Shown here piece after piece: positions 1-10,249 of a stretch of 64,000 nucleotides of DNA (position 1 is the stretch's first letter; each line of letters starts with the position of its first letter). The notes beneath the pieces were generated by a model that made no database searches, was not told the DNA's origin, and worked only from the letters and a program-made list of their open reading frames with translations. The translations under genes and the position numbers were made by a program. The stretch is from Temnothorax longispinosus (taxonomy: Eukaryota > Arthropoda > Insecta > Hymenoptera > Formicidae): contig NC_092361.1 in assembly GCF_030848805.1 (NCBI RefSeq), forward strand, positions 21,597,406 through 21,661,405, read 5' to 3'.

Positions 1-1559
1 TTTCGTTTAAACATTATGTGAAGCTTCATGTAAGGCGACGGTTTTAATCCACGAGTATTCCATGAACAGAGAGAAACGTCGCGGTCGTGCCGCGACTGCG
101 AGAAGCTAGTGCGTTAAATAAGTGAGCGCGCCTTTCGTGTCCTAGAAGAAATTTTGCAGCAACCAAGCGAATTTGCGAGTCCGCTCCCGGTTCTCCCGGT
201 AACCTGGCTTCGTATCCCGAGATCGGAGTGCGGTTCGTCAATCAGTAAGTTACGAGGGACATTCGGGCTTTACGGGCCCTCATACGTCTCCTTCGTCTTA
301 TCGGGGGTGTACGCGGAACGGACGAGAAATAAATCCATCTGTCCTCCTTTTTGCCAAACTCTCCTCCTCTCGTGGCACCGTTCAGACCAAACTTCTGCCT
401 TCCGGCCGTCGCGAAGTGTTTATACTCTCGCCAGGAAGAAGAAAGAGAGGAGAGACAGAGCGATATCCCAAGGTGAAACGCGGACGAGAGAGGAATCAAG
501 AGGCGTGGACACAATGCCGCTCTTTTACGGTAAGAAGCAGGCACCGTCGGCGTTTGAAAGTTTCCCCCTTGGAAAAATATCACCTTCCTGCTCAGGGGAC
601 CAAATAAATGTAACTCCGTTACCGCGAGGAGCTTGTCGCGCCTCGGCCTTTTCCTTGGAGAAACTCGGGCTCGATTTCTTCTTGCCTCTCATTTCCTCAC
701 GGGAACTCGCGGTAAAGATTGCACTCAGCCTTCACTTATCTAATGGAATCGAAACCGAACTCCTCGGAATTCTAATGACGATAGCAGCTCCACATGTATG
801 CGCGTATTGATATAAACAATTCTTCAAATAAGTGAAGAAGGAAAATGTGTATCGCGATTAGTAAGATGTCGATTCGCAGATGTCGAAACTGACAATAAAA
901 CCAGCGATAAATCGATCGATTTGTTGAAAGTATTATTGGAGTGTAACATAATGCTACCTCACTTTTGAAATATCGCACTACGAAGTTTGATCGACGAAAC
1001 GATTCGACCAACCAATAGAACGCTATCATAACCGCTGATGCAATTTATTTTCTACCTTATGGCGGTAACCGACAGAAAGCGATGTCGTTAGCGACATGTA
1101 TGTAGGTTTCTATATAGCTGGAAATATTGGACATTTGATCGCAAATTGATCGCACGTTGTTCGTCTAATCGATCAAGGAGAATCTCATCAACTTAAATAA
1201 AGAATAAATATTTTTAAAGCGTTTTTTAATATTTAGATAACATTAACGTATTATCACAAGAAGAGCAATACCAGAGGAAGTATAGCAAAACTCATGACCA
1301 TGTAATTCCTAGTCAGAAATAAACGACCGCGTATTCCGCAGTTACTAATCAATAATGTATTTCTGTCTATAATTAAAATTTTTACGATAGCGATATCGCG
1401 TATTAATCTTTGCTGAACGATTGAACGGTAATCACGCTTATTTCGCGGTAAACACGTCGACATCAAACGAGTCCCCTTTGAAACGCACATCCACCTCTTT
1501 ATTTCCAGCCGCGTTCTCCTCTCGTGTATTTACCTCTGTTGCGTTAACGAGTTTCGCGT
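1..1559. other. Non-coding sequence upstream of the gene
   Basis: No supportable gene. The first 770 bases are CpG-rich and open in several frames by composition; the remainder is AT-rich. An ATG at 514 followed 16 bases later by a good donor (ACG then GTAAGA at 530) is the only exon-like signal. It encodes five codons with no signal peptide or recognisable motif, so it is not called. Only small hairpins are present, for example ATGTCG/CGACAT near 1081. Confidence 0.4.
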
Positions 1560-2320
1560 ACTTTGCCTAGCCTCCGGGGGCTTTTCATATCCCTGTACGC
1601 GGTCCGCGGTATCAAAAAACAGCACCGGGGACGCCCCATTCTCTCATTCTTTCCGAGCAGTCGACCGGCCTTCCATCCAGACCAGGACGAGGACGTTGCC
1701 GGAGTGTCGTCTTCCAGGCTGTTGCCTCGCCACGATACGGTCTTCGAGGCGTATACCAACGGCGCAACCTCCTTCTCGGCTGCGCGCACCATCTCTCTTC
1801 CTCTCTCGCTTTCGTATCTCGGTGCGCTCGTTGCCCCGTATTATCCGCCCTCGCTCGTTTTATCTGTCCCGCTCCGGCTCGCGGATGAACGGCGACGACA
1901 GACGCCGCGCCGTTCTCGTCGGTGGAACGAGGCGAAACCCTTTCGAGCAACGGCGCCCGCCTGGCTGCCTGCTTTTCAGGCGCCGACGAACCTGCTCCAA
2001 CACGAACGCGCACATACGTACGTACAACGCACAAACACGTACACGTACACAAACATTCGCTGCATCGCGCTGGACGCGAAGAAACGAAAGAGAAGAGGAT
2101 ATGGAAGTGAGAATAGCGAAAGCGAGAAAAGGAAATGCGGACGAATAGGACCCCGCCGGATTCATCATTCATTTTCCAAGTCCAAGTCGGCGCGACCTTC
2201 CCCTTTTCGCAAGCTCTTCTCCGCTGTGAAATCCCTCCGTCCTATCAATGATCGACCGAATTACAATCAGCACGATAGCGTGCCACGGTTGCAAAACGCG
2301 CACCTGTTGGCAGCTTAATC
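1560..2320. other. CpG-rich block, possible distal promoter or regulatory patch
   Basis: A 760-base GC/CpG-rich patch between AT-rich flanks. Stop codons are scarce in several frames on both strands simultaneously, which reflects composition and not coding. The longest + frame (251 codons, 1563-2318) contains no ATG at all, so it cannot be a conventional ORF. It also carries a CGTACGTAC/ACACGTAC-type simple repeat around 2010-2055. CpG-rich patches in an otherwise AT-rich hymenopteran region often mark promoters or enhancers, but no core promoter elements stand out. Confidence 0.3.
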
Positions 2321-5300
2321 GTGTAAGCGGGTTCAGCGGGATGAGATTGATCGACGCGAAATTGCCGTGGCGAGTACAAGGGCCGTTTGTATTTGTATTT
2401 GAGAACAATTAATCGTCGTTAATCCAAACCGCTCGCGAATCGAGTTAGGTGGAAACACAGAGTGCTTTTTCGGCTTCTCAGAGAAATATAAAGTTGCAAT
2501 GTGACGCAAATGTCAAGCGAAACGTCGTTGCAACGAAGATATAAGCGCATCTTTAAATCGCCGTCGGCAGAATCCAAATTTTCCACGAGATAAAATTACA
2601 AGCTGCGTCTCTTCTATCCTCTCTCCTCCCCCCTCCATCTCTCTCTCTGTCTCTCGTAAAAGGTACTATTTCATCTACTTTCTTTCCAGTTGCCTTCCTG
2701 AAGATTGATACCGAGAATGATTCATCGCGACCATTCATTTCGCCCTTGCTTTCTTTCGTATTCCTACTTCTTCCTCCCCTTCACCGTCAGAAGTTTTTCC
2801 TTTTTACACGGAAAAGGTTTGTCGTGTGTCGGTAATTGTATGTAAATATAATTTCATGTAAAGCGTAAAAATAAGCATTTTTGGGACATCATAACACATA
2901 ATGTGTGTTATAATTAATTCGATATTTTGAAAAAAGATAATACTTGATATGTGGTACTTGGACAAGAATATACATTTCTTGTGGTGTCAGAAAAAAAAAT
3001 AAGAACATTGCGAATCGAAAATCTGATTTAGATTAGAAGAACAGGATACGATGCCGTGAATCAGATTTCTGAATTTAACCATTTTATTCTGCAGATTCTT
3101 TCATCATCCTGAATCGGACTTCCAGCTCGGATATTAAGTTTCATTTCCGCAAACATCTTCGAATATCCATTAAGTTCGAAAATCTAATTTATATCTTTAT
3201 ATGTATTCTTATTTTTCTACTCTCCTGCAAGAAAATTTTGCCTTTTATTTTCTTTTTATCTGGCTCTTTTATAAATGTATCTGATATTCTACGTCTATAT
3301 ATATGTGTAAGTTGTGTCAACGCAAAGACTCGACTGCATATTAAAACTCGGGGAACGGTAAGCTCTTGGCATATCTCAACTCAGCAATGGCAATTGATGA
3401 ATTGGTAACTCGATGAAACGAAATATTTCTATTTGTTTATTGTGAAGAGGCCGTCGTCGGCGAAAGATGGTGGAATAAATATTTAGTTTAGTAGCAATCG
3501 CTTTTGAAGAGGAACAGAAATGCCGCATCGCTCTTGTCCCTCATAAATTTATCTCTCGCATCTCCCATCTGCCTCTCCTCCCGCTTATTGTTCCTGCGGG
3601 CTTTCGGCATCGCTTTTTTATGCACCGAGGAAGATTTAAGTGTTTAATAACCAGCTCGCTCGCAAACCTACTAGAGGGAAAATACAGGCGTTTCGAGGCG
3701 TTATTTAGCTCGGCTTTTCAGTCGTTCTGGTATTTTTCTCTGTCGCTCTTATTCATTTAGTCTCTGACATCTATTCTTTCGGCTCGCCCACACTCTCCTA
3801 TTCCCTATCTCGCTTTTAGTTCCAATGTATGCGAGAATTGTTGATCTAACAAGAGCATTATTCTCTGTTGTTGCAAAGCGCGGCAACAGAAGATTGCGAG
3901 GACAATTAGAAAGCAACGGAAACGTGACCGGATGATTTGTTGGCGAATTGATTTTAAAGAAAGCACATGGATTCATATCAATTCATTAAACAATTTTTGC
4001 ATATTTTTCTATATACTTTATAATAAAAGTAAATGTATATAAGAAATTTAAATTATAATTTCTTTCTCTACAATTTTTTTCACTAATTGAGTTATGCTTG
4101 GTTTAAAAAATTTAATGATTTTTCAATTTAAAAAATGTATAGATAGTAATACACAATAAAACTTTTAAAATAATTTGATATCGTTCACAGAAATTAGTTT
4201 AAAAACTCGTCTTCTATTCCTTTCTCTCAAGTCATATTTAAGATACTGGAAATAATTGTACCGCGAATATCTTGAACACATCTTGAAGCTTCACGAATCA
4301 TTAACAAAGTTATTAAGTTGCTACTCAGTTTTGTTATTAAAATAACGATGGCACGGAATATCCATCGTTACGGAAAGAGTTGCGCACTTTGGCGAAACGA
4401 GATCCACTTTCTGGTGCTTGCTAAGTCGTCAGAAAACCAGTGAATAGCGTGACGGATTTTCTAGGGCAGCTTTAAGACGAGATAAAACCTTACGCCCTGT
4501 TTTAGCAGGCGTCGCGCGAGAATTACGATCTATCATCTTAACAGACGCGGCTCGTTTTATCCCGGACGAATTAGTCGTGCAAGAAGCACCTTCGCCTTCT
4601 TACTAATGAATTGTAAACAATGCTGGAGATACAAACTTTAAAATAATGGCGGATAATCGTGGATAACATTTAATTAATTCTGCACGACCTTTCGCGCGGC
4701 AATATTCGAAGATTAATTGACCTTTGCTGCAAATTCACGCAAATGTTGCCGCGGTATTAAACGATAGATCCATAATTATGTCTCTCCTGTATATAATTAC
4801 TCCAAAAACGAGAGCTTACGGCGCGCGATCATATTTGTAACATAATGATGCTTTTACGACAGCTCTATTTTCCCGCCCAGCAATTTAATAAAAACGTTCA
4901 ATTTTCGACTTAATCGCGTCAATTGTTCCCTAACGAGCCAAGTCCTTTTTATTGCCAGGCGATCGATCAATATACGATGGACGTCACAAAAGGACAACGC
5001 GAATGTCACCACTCGACTTCGCGTTACGGGAAAAAGACGTGAGAACATTCCCTGTCCGCAAGATTGTGGCACACTTCGCCTTCGGTGTAAATAGACCGCT
5101 GACAAATGATAAACAAGCGAGGCGTCTACTGTCTGCACCTCTCTCGCTTTCCCCCCATCTCTCAGAATCATCGTCGGAAAACACAACTATATACGTTTCC
5201 TCGCGTCACGAAAGATCAACCAAGTATCCAACCCGGAAAGCACGCGAGGGCCGGCGAGTTTATTTGAAAAAGGACGGCCCTCTTGAGAGAAAGACGAGGT

Positions 5301-6837
5301 GGAGATCGTAACCGGTGATGAAGTTTGTATACTTCTCGAAATAAAGGGGGAGGGACACTCGAGAGGCTGCGTCGGAGCAGCGTCACCTTACGAGCTTCGG
5401 CTATGACGTCACGTATAACGCGACGAATCGGCGGCCACTTCGCGTGGATCGATCCAGCACAATGTGAGATTAATGAATCATTAGATCTGTTTTTTTTATA
5501 CCTGAACTAGTATACACTCTCTGTACTTAAAATAAATATCTGTTTGAAATTTGATGAAAACGAAAAGGGACGTTCCAGTGCGGTCCAATGCAGCAATAAA
5601 AAACAAATCTATAATAACGTAGCAATTAGCTTCGCTCTCGATAAATAGATTTCCGAACGAAATCTTTGTAAGGTGATGTTTTTGTGCTCGGTAGATATAT
5701 GATACTTAAATTAAATCAGACCTTTCCTCTCCGACAATGAGACGGGATTGTTCTTTCTCCAGCAAATTGTCGACTTTCCGGTTATTTCCATCAGGCGCGT
5801 CTGCGTGTAAACTCGAAATAAGCCACGCCGTTCGCGCGCCGTAAGCTTTCCAAGTAATTGCATACACAAGAGTCGTAATTACGGGCCTATCATTAGCGCC
5901 GCGGCAATATTTGCGTGAATTTACAGCACACGGTACAGGTACGCTATCAATCTTCGAGATCTTAAACGAAGACGACGACGACGATCGTCGGGCGCGCGAG
6001 GAAAGCTCCTCACCGTGCGTGTCATAAATCTGGTGGGAAGGGATTCGTTAAATTACGACGTTTAAGGCACGTGACATAATGGCGATGAAAGAGGGGTGTA
6101 TTCGCGCGCGCGTCGACTCCGGCGATTAATTCGCGCAATAACGTTATTAAGAGCCAATCTAAATTGAATCAGCATTCAGATCTACATTACTATATATTAC
6201 GCTTCATTTCCCTTCTTGTTTAATGTTGTAATCTCACTTCAATTTACTTCATTTCTCCGAAGTTAATAAGCCAACGGTTACTCGGTCTATCAATCTTGCT
6301 CCGCGTTGCCCTGCCAAACAGATTAGATAGCGCTCATTTTTTATCACTAGAGTATATTGCATCGATACCTTGTGCGTGCGTGCGTGCGTTCGTGCGTGTG
6401 CGTGTACATACACCGCGACTGGCTAAGCCGCTGCCATAAATCGCCGATTTTTGCATATGCGGGCGGGAACATAGAGCGAAACAAATTCCGAAAACAAGAT
6501 TGCTGTATATATCCTATAAACAAAAATCCCTCGCCGCCGCCGCGAGAGATTTATATTCGTTTGGGAAAGTGTTACGCCCGCGTGTTTACGAGCGTGCGAT
6601 GCAACGACGTCCGTAGCGGGGAAGATAAATGGCCGATCTAGGAAAAAGTCGATATATGGAGCCCGCGGAGGGTAGCGCGTCCAATATTGGGCCCGTACGT
6701 GATGTGAGAAATGTTCAACTAACGTGTACGGTTTAATCCCTAATCTCAAGTAACAAATTACGTCACTTCGCCACGCTTCGCACGCGATTCAATTCTCAAT
6801 CGAATAATGCTCGAGGTGTACAAGTCGCCGCGTATAG
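2321..6837. other. Non-coding upstream region, nothing recognisable
   Basis: Mixed AT-rich DNA with short CpG-rich patches (4950-5460, 5750-6130). It contains a CT-rich run around 2630-2656, a GAC/CGT trinucleotide run near 5970-5990 and a TGCG-type microsatellite at 6371-6404. No protein-like frame, RNA gene or transposon was recognised. The region may hold regulatory sequence for the gene starting near 7248. Confidence 0.35.
6371..6404. repeat. TGCG-type microsatellite
   Basis: Near-perfect tandem TGCG/TGTG units, a short simple repeat about 0.9 kb upstream of the putative promoter. The tract is interrupted once by a TTCG unit. Confidence 0.8.
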
Positions 6838-7239
6838 GTAAGCGGGGCGACAATTTCACGATTCGCCATTTTGCGTTGTCATGCCGCCCGGAATTTTGGC
6901 GTCGCAATTCGCATCCAGAGTACGGAGACGCGAACTCGTCGGAATCATGTATATTCGTTCGCAGTTAGGAGGATCGAAAGGAGATATGTAACCGACTTAC
7001 ATTCCGGGAATCCCGGTGTCGCAGAAATTCGGCGAAAAACAGGATATTCGAGCCACGAGCGACTCGTACGGCTGGAAGGTTGCGCGAGCGCGCGAAAACG
7101 GTCGTCGGTCGTCGTCTTCCCCTCTACCGCGGCTCGGCGTACCTGCCTGCCTGCCTGCCGACACTGCCGATGCGTCACGTGAACGACCGGAGACGGCCGA
7201 GCGCGGCCGAAGGTCGTGCCGAGCGCGTACGCGCCGCTC

Positions 7240-7285
7240 CTCGGCACAGTTCGAGATAGGCCAGCGCGACGTCGCGACGTTCCAT
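7240..7285 (+). promoter_or_regulatory. Possible Inr + DPE core promoter
   Basis: An initiator-like ACAGTT sits at 7246-7251 (A+1 at 7248). At +28 to +33 (7275-7280) the bases CGACGT match the arthropod downstream promoter element RGWYVT at five of six positions. No TATA box lies 30 bases upstream. The surroundings are GC/CpG-rich, as expected for a focused TATA-less insect promoter. A second perfect initiator, TCAGTG at 7386-7391, lacks a DPE and could be an alternative start. Matches of this length occur by chance; the support is their position 257 bases before the predicted start codon. Confidence 0.3.
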
Positions 7286-7311
7286 CGTAGCCGGTCGAAG
7301 CAATCGCTCGA

Positions 7312-7329
7312 ATGCGTCGCGCCGCTTGA
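7312..7329 (+). other. Five-codon upstream ORF in the leader
   Basis: The only ATG between the proposed transcription start and the main ATG opens a five-codon frame (M-R-R-A-A) closed by TGA, 175 bases before the main start. If the leader is transcribed from 7248, this uORF could lower translation of the main frame. It depends wholly on the predicted promoter and exon being real. A GTGAGT donor at 7354 just downstream could also remove the end of this leader in an alternative transcript. Confidence 0.3.
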
Positions 7330-7504
7330 TCGCCTCGATCACTCTGGTCGATCGTGAGTTCGGGGAACGCGATCCGCGTGTGGTGTCAGTGAACGGGAAA
7401 CGAGGAGAGGAGCGGAAAGAACGAAGAACGGTGTGGTGAAGAACGAGAGAGAGAGAGAGGACTGTCTTGCTGAAAGAGCGAAGATAGGCAGCGATCACGT
7501 CGCG

Positions 7505-7565
7505 ATGGCAGCCCGTCGTGAACGTTCCACCTGCATAGCGATCGTCGTTCTGCTGCAGCTAACAG
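7505..7565 (+). CDS. First coding exon of a secreted or membrane protein (signal peptide start), partial
   Basis: The ATG at 7505 has G at -3 and G at +4, a good eukaryotic start context. Twenty complete codons follow: a basic, polar n-region (MAARRERST) and a hydrophobic run (C-I-A-I-V-V-L-L-Q-L-T), the typical beginning of a signal peptide. The exon ends with one base of codon 21 at a strong donor (CAG then GTAAGC, donor at 7566), giving a phase 1 intron. A phase 1 junction inside or just after the signal peptide is the usual gene structure of extracellular proteins with immunoglobulin, EGF or similar modules, but the family cannot be identified from 20 residues. The cleavage site would lie in exon 2. 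No continuation with a recognisable domain was found downstream, so the first intron probably exceeds 56 kb, as is common in neuronal cell-adhesion genes of insects. The alternative is that the frame is fortuitous in a GC-rich patch. Confidence 0.55.
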
Positions 7566-8356
7566 GTAAGCGCGGAAAGTATTCGCGATAACGCGCCGCG
7601 CCGCGCCGGCGCCGGTGCGGAAAATCTCGTCCGTCGTACGTGGAATCTCGCACATGGTTCGCTCGTGTAGTAGGTAACCGTCCGCCCGCACCTCGACGTG
7701 AGCCGCACGAAAGCGCGAGAGAGAAAGGTAGACGGAGGGAGAGAAAGAGACGGAGACGGGGACGGGCAAGCGAGTACTACGCTCAGCAGGTGGTTTAACC
7801 GTCGCGCGCCGCGTCGCCTCGTTCTGGAATTCGATGTGAAGTTCTGTGCGAAGTTCGGGCACGCTCTCAGCGTCGCTCGCGAATTCGAATTTGAGTTGGA
7901 AATGGCGCGCGTCCATCGGCGTCGCGACGCGTCGCGCCGCGTCCCGTCCCGTCCCGTCATGTCGCGTTTGTTCGTTCGTTTTACGGCGGTGCGTCGCGTC
8001 GCGCGTTCGTTCGAATTCGAAACGGCCGCTGACCGTTGACCGTCGCGGCCGGTTTGGTTTCGTTCGCGTCCTTTTTTCGTTCCGGCGAGGCCTATAGCGC
8101 GCCATTCTTGCAGGATCCCGCGATCGACACGGCGCGGTGGCTTTCCACGTTCACCGGAATGCCGTTTCTCGTGCACGTACGTTCGTTTACGCCGCGGCGA
8201 GCGGAAGCGTGCGAGAATTCGTCGGCGATGAATCATTAGCGTTGGCAAATTCGCGATGAACGTGAATCATAACTCGAGAAGTTTGATCGTCTCTGAGATA
8301 CTACTTTAAATGATACAAAGAAATCTGCAAATTATCTTTGAATACTTTCACGTATA
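7566..8356 (+). other. GC/CpG-rich start of the long first intron
   Basis: Begins with the donor at 7566. It is very CpG-rich with GA-rich (7700-7770) and CGTCGCG/CCCGT-type low-complexity sequence (7915-8000), and a 12-base palindrome TTCGAATTCGAA near 8008. Long frames are open on both strands by composition only. An acceptor-like CAG at 8111-8113 is followed by an open stretch in the phase of exon 1, but it lacks a pyrimidine tract and a stop closes the frame at about 8260. It is not called as an exon. Confidence 0.35.
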
Positions 8357-8566
8357 TATGGCAGATCAAAAAAGTATTTGTACACTCAGTTTTTTTACAA
8401 TAACTTTATTCGAAGGAATAATACATAAACACGATTTGTTTCCATAAGTGATTTATTACATACAGTACATGTATTTGTACATGTTTATACATACGTATTT
8501 ATACATACAGAATAAAATTATTGTGTAAGAAAACTGGGTGTGCAAATACTTTTTTGATCCACTGTA
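8357..8566. mobile_element. Tc1-like MITE (non-autonomous DNA transposon)
   Basis: The two ends form long imperfect terminal inverted repeats of about 45 bases. The right end read inwards on the minus strand starts CAGTGGATCAAAAAAG and continues into a TATTTGCACACCCAG block. The left end carries the same sequence with a few substitutions (TGGCAGATCAAAAAAG, then TATTTGTACACTCAG). Each end abuts a TA dinucleotide (8357-8358 and 8565-8566), the target site duplicated by Tc1/mariner elements, and CAGT-type termini are typical of the Tc1 family. The roughly 206-base interior has no transposase frame and is itself partly palindromic, with TACATAC/TTTATACATAC motifs. This is therefore a short internally deleted copy mobilised in trans. 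The left end has diverged more than the right, suggesting an old insertion. Confidence 0.85.
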
Positions 8567-8608
8567 AATATATTTTTTGTACTATCAAATTCGGACATAC
8601 TTTGAATA

Positions 8609-8697
8609 TATCGCATTTAATTGTCCATACATATTTTTAATGTATCGCATTTAATTGTCTATACATATTTTTAATATATCGCATTTAATTGTCTATA
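8609..8697. repeat. 34-bp minisatellite, about 2.6 copies
   Basis: A unit beginning TATCGCATTTAATTGTC and ending in a T-rich ATATTTTTAAT block repeats at exactly 34-base spacing (copy starts 8609, 8643, 8677). Copies differ at one or two positions, and the last is truncated after 21 bases. A degenerate fourth copy may precede the array around 8590-8608. It begins 43 bases after the MITE. Confidence 0.85.
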
Positions 8698-10078
8698 TTT
8701 TGAATTGTTCTACTGCGAAGTGACTCTCGATTTACGGTCGACACAATTTCAATCTTTTAAATGAGGTTGAAATGTAGACGTAGTTTCTTAGCAGTAGACA
8801 TTTTTGTCTTTAGTACTGCTTTTATCTTTCCCAGAATTTTTATCGCTTCCATTTGGAAGCTATCCAGTTAAGTAAGCTGTTTGTGTATCTCTTCGAGGCT
8901 GTTTTAAAAGAACTTTTCATGATAATAATTTTAAAAAGTTATTTGTCACCTCAAGAGGGAAGAAAGGAAAGAAAGAGAAAAGGAAACGATGAGAGATTCC
9001 GCGATATCTAACACTTCGAATAACGTACGTCGCGGATCCATTTACTTTTTTTTCCCAAAAAAAAAAATTGTTTTTCGCGATTTTATTCGAGATACCTCGC
9101 GTGATTTTTATCGTACCTTTTGCGTCTGAACGGAAGAAATCTTGGCATTCTCGGTTCTCTTCTCTCGGCAACGAAATCGAGGAAGGCCCTCCGACTTCGC
9201 ACCTGAACAAACGTCCGTTTCGCGCACCTGTTAAGCGCTCGGGAACATCCCAGGATGCGTCGCACCTGAGAAAGGGTCCTCCGCTAACAATATATCGTGG
9301 CCTTTGTGCAAGCCGCAGGAAAAGGGACTCGTGGAAAAAGGGTATAGGTACCTGTGTAAGTCAAGGACGATCCATCGTATCCACGATCACTTTTCTCAAA
9401 ATTGCTCGCTCGACCTCGGCCGGACTTGGTCGGACTTCTATACCTGCCCGCCGAGGATCTCGTACAAATTGCAGCGAAAGGAGAGAACCGCGTCTTCCTT
9501 CTCGAATATTCTCCCTTTCGTTTCGATCGTTCGTTTATGATCCGGCTCTCCGCGAGGTGGTCGTCGCGCGACGCGTCGCGTCTCTCTTTCTTCCTTTCCG
9601 TCTTCTCCCGTTCCTTCTCACCGCGGTCCGGTTTCATCGAGTCGCACCGTCGTCGTTTTTCTTTCTTTCCTTTCTTCTCTTCACCCTGTCCTTCCACTTT
9701 ACGCCGTCGCGTTCCGCTCACTGATATGATTTATAAAGTATGCCTGTGCGAGCGAGTGTGTGTGTGTGCGAAGAACAGAGAAAGGATGATAGGAAAGTAC
9801 CGTTTCTTAGGACGTTTCACTTTCCAGTCTCACACTTTAGTTGGACGATACCTGTTTCTTCTCGGACATGTCGTTTTCCTTTCTATGGTATAAACCCGGA
9901 GACTGAGTACGTGGATTTTAATCGATTTGCGCAACGTCTCAGTAATTTTCGCAACGATGACTAATGATACATGGATTAGTTTAACGCGTTGTAACTGTAA
10001 CTTTCGTTCATATTCTCTCATTAACGAATATTGAATAACGAATAATCACGAAATTTTCGAGAATTCGAAAAGCAACTC
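8698..10078. other. Non-coding intron-like sequence with a CpG/pyrimidine-rich patch
   Basis: No gene recognised. The stretch 9068-9724 is open in one + frame for 218 codons, but that frame starts at a TTG and contains no ATG. Its translation is low-complexity (Arg/Ser/Phe-rich from TTTCTTTC-type sequence) and the opposite strand is open too. A GT microsatellite lies at 9755-9769. Confidence 0.35.
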
Positions 10079-10203
10079 TAGGGCTATGGTCAACGTCACG
10101 CTACAAATGCTTCGAAGCATTTCTCTTCTCTTTTCTTTCAATGAAGAAACAAGGAGAAGAACGCTCCAAAGCATTTGTATAGCATCACGTTGACCATAGC
10201 CTA
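10079..10203. mobile_element. Short TA-flanked fold-back element (candidate MITE)
   Basis: The left arm (about 10081-10130) and right arm (about 10153-10201) are inverted copies with a few mismatches and a two-base indel. Both begin GG(G)CTATGGTCAACGT reading inwards, and each outer end abuts a TA (10079-10080 and 10202-10203). The roughly 22-base centre can pair further (TTTCTT/AAGAAA). Length (about 121 bases), TA flanks and absence of coding capacity fit a tiny Tc1/mariner-type MITE. As RNA it would form one long, nearly perfect hairpin, so a small-RNA precursor is an alternative. The terminal sequence is not shared with the MITE at 8357. Confidence 0.55.
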
Positions 10204-10249
10204 GGTATTCAAATTTTATGACATTGTTTTTATTTTGGGAAAGTTTCAA

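Noticed and set aside
514..529. ATG followed by a strong donor, resembling another first exon
   Set aside because: Only 16 bases, no signal-peptide or other coding character. A start plus donor this close is expected by chance.
154..810. 218-codon open frame near the left edge
   Set aside because: Begins at TTG; the first ATG comes late; no recognisable domain; antisense frame also open.
1563..2318. 251-codon open frame on the + strand
   Set aside because: It starts at TTG and contains no ATG anywhere. Several other frames on both strands are open over the same bases, so it reflects CpG-rich composition.
8114..8260. Possible exon 2 after an acceptor-like CAG at 8111-8113
   Set aside because: No pyrimidine tract, no good downstream donor before the in-frame stop, and an Arg/Ala-rich translation typical of the CpG-rich patch.
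9068..9724. 218-codon open frame on the + strand
   Set aside because: Non-ATG start, no internal ATG, low-complexity Arg/Ser/Phe-rich translation from pyrimidine-rich DNA, and overlapping open frames on the opposite strand.
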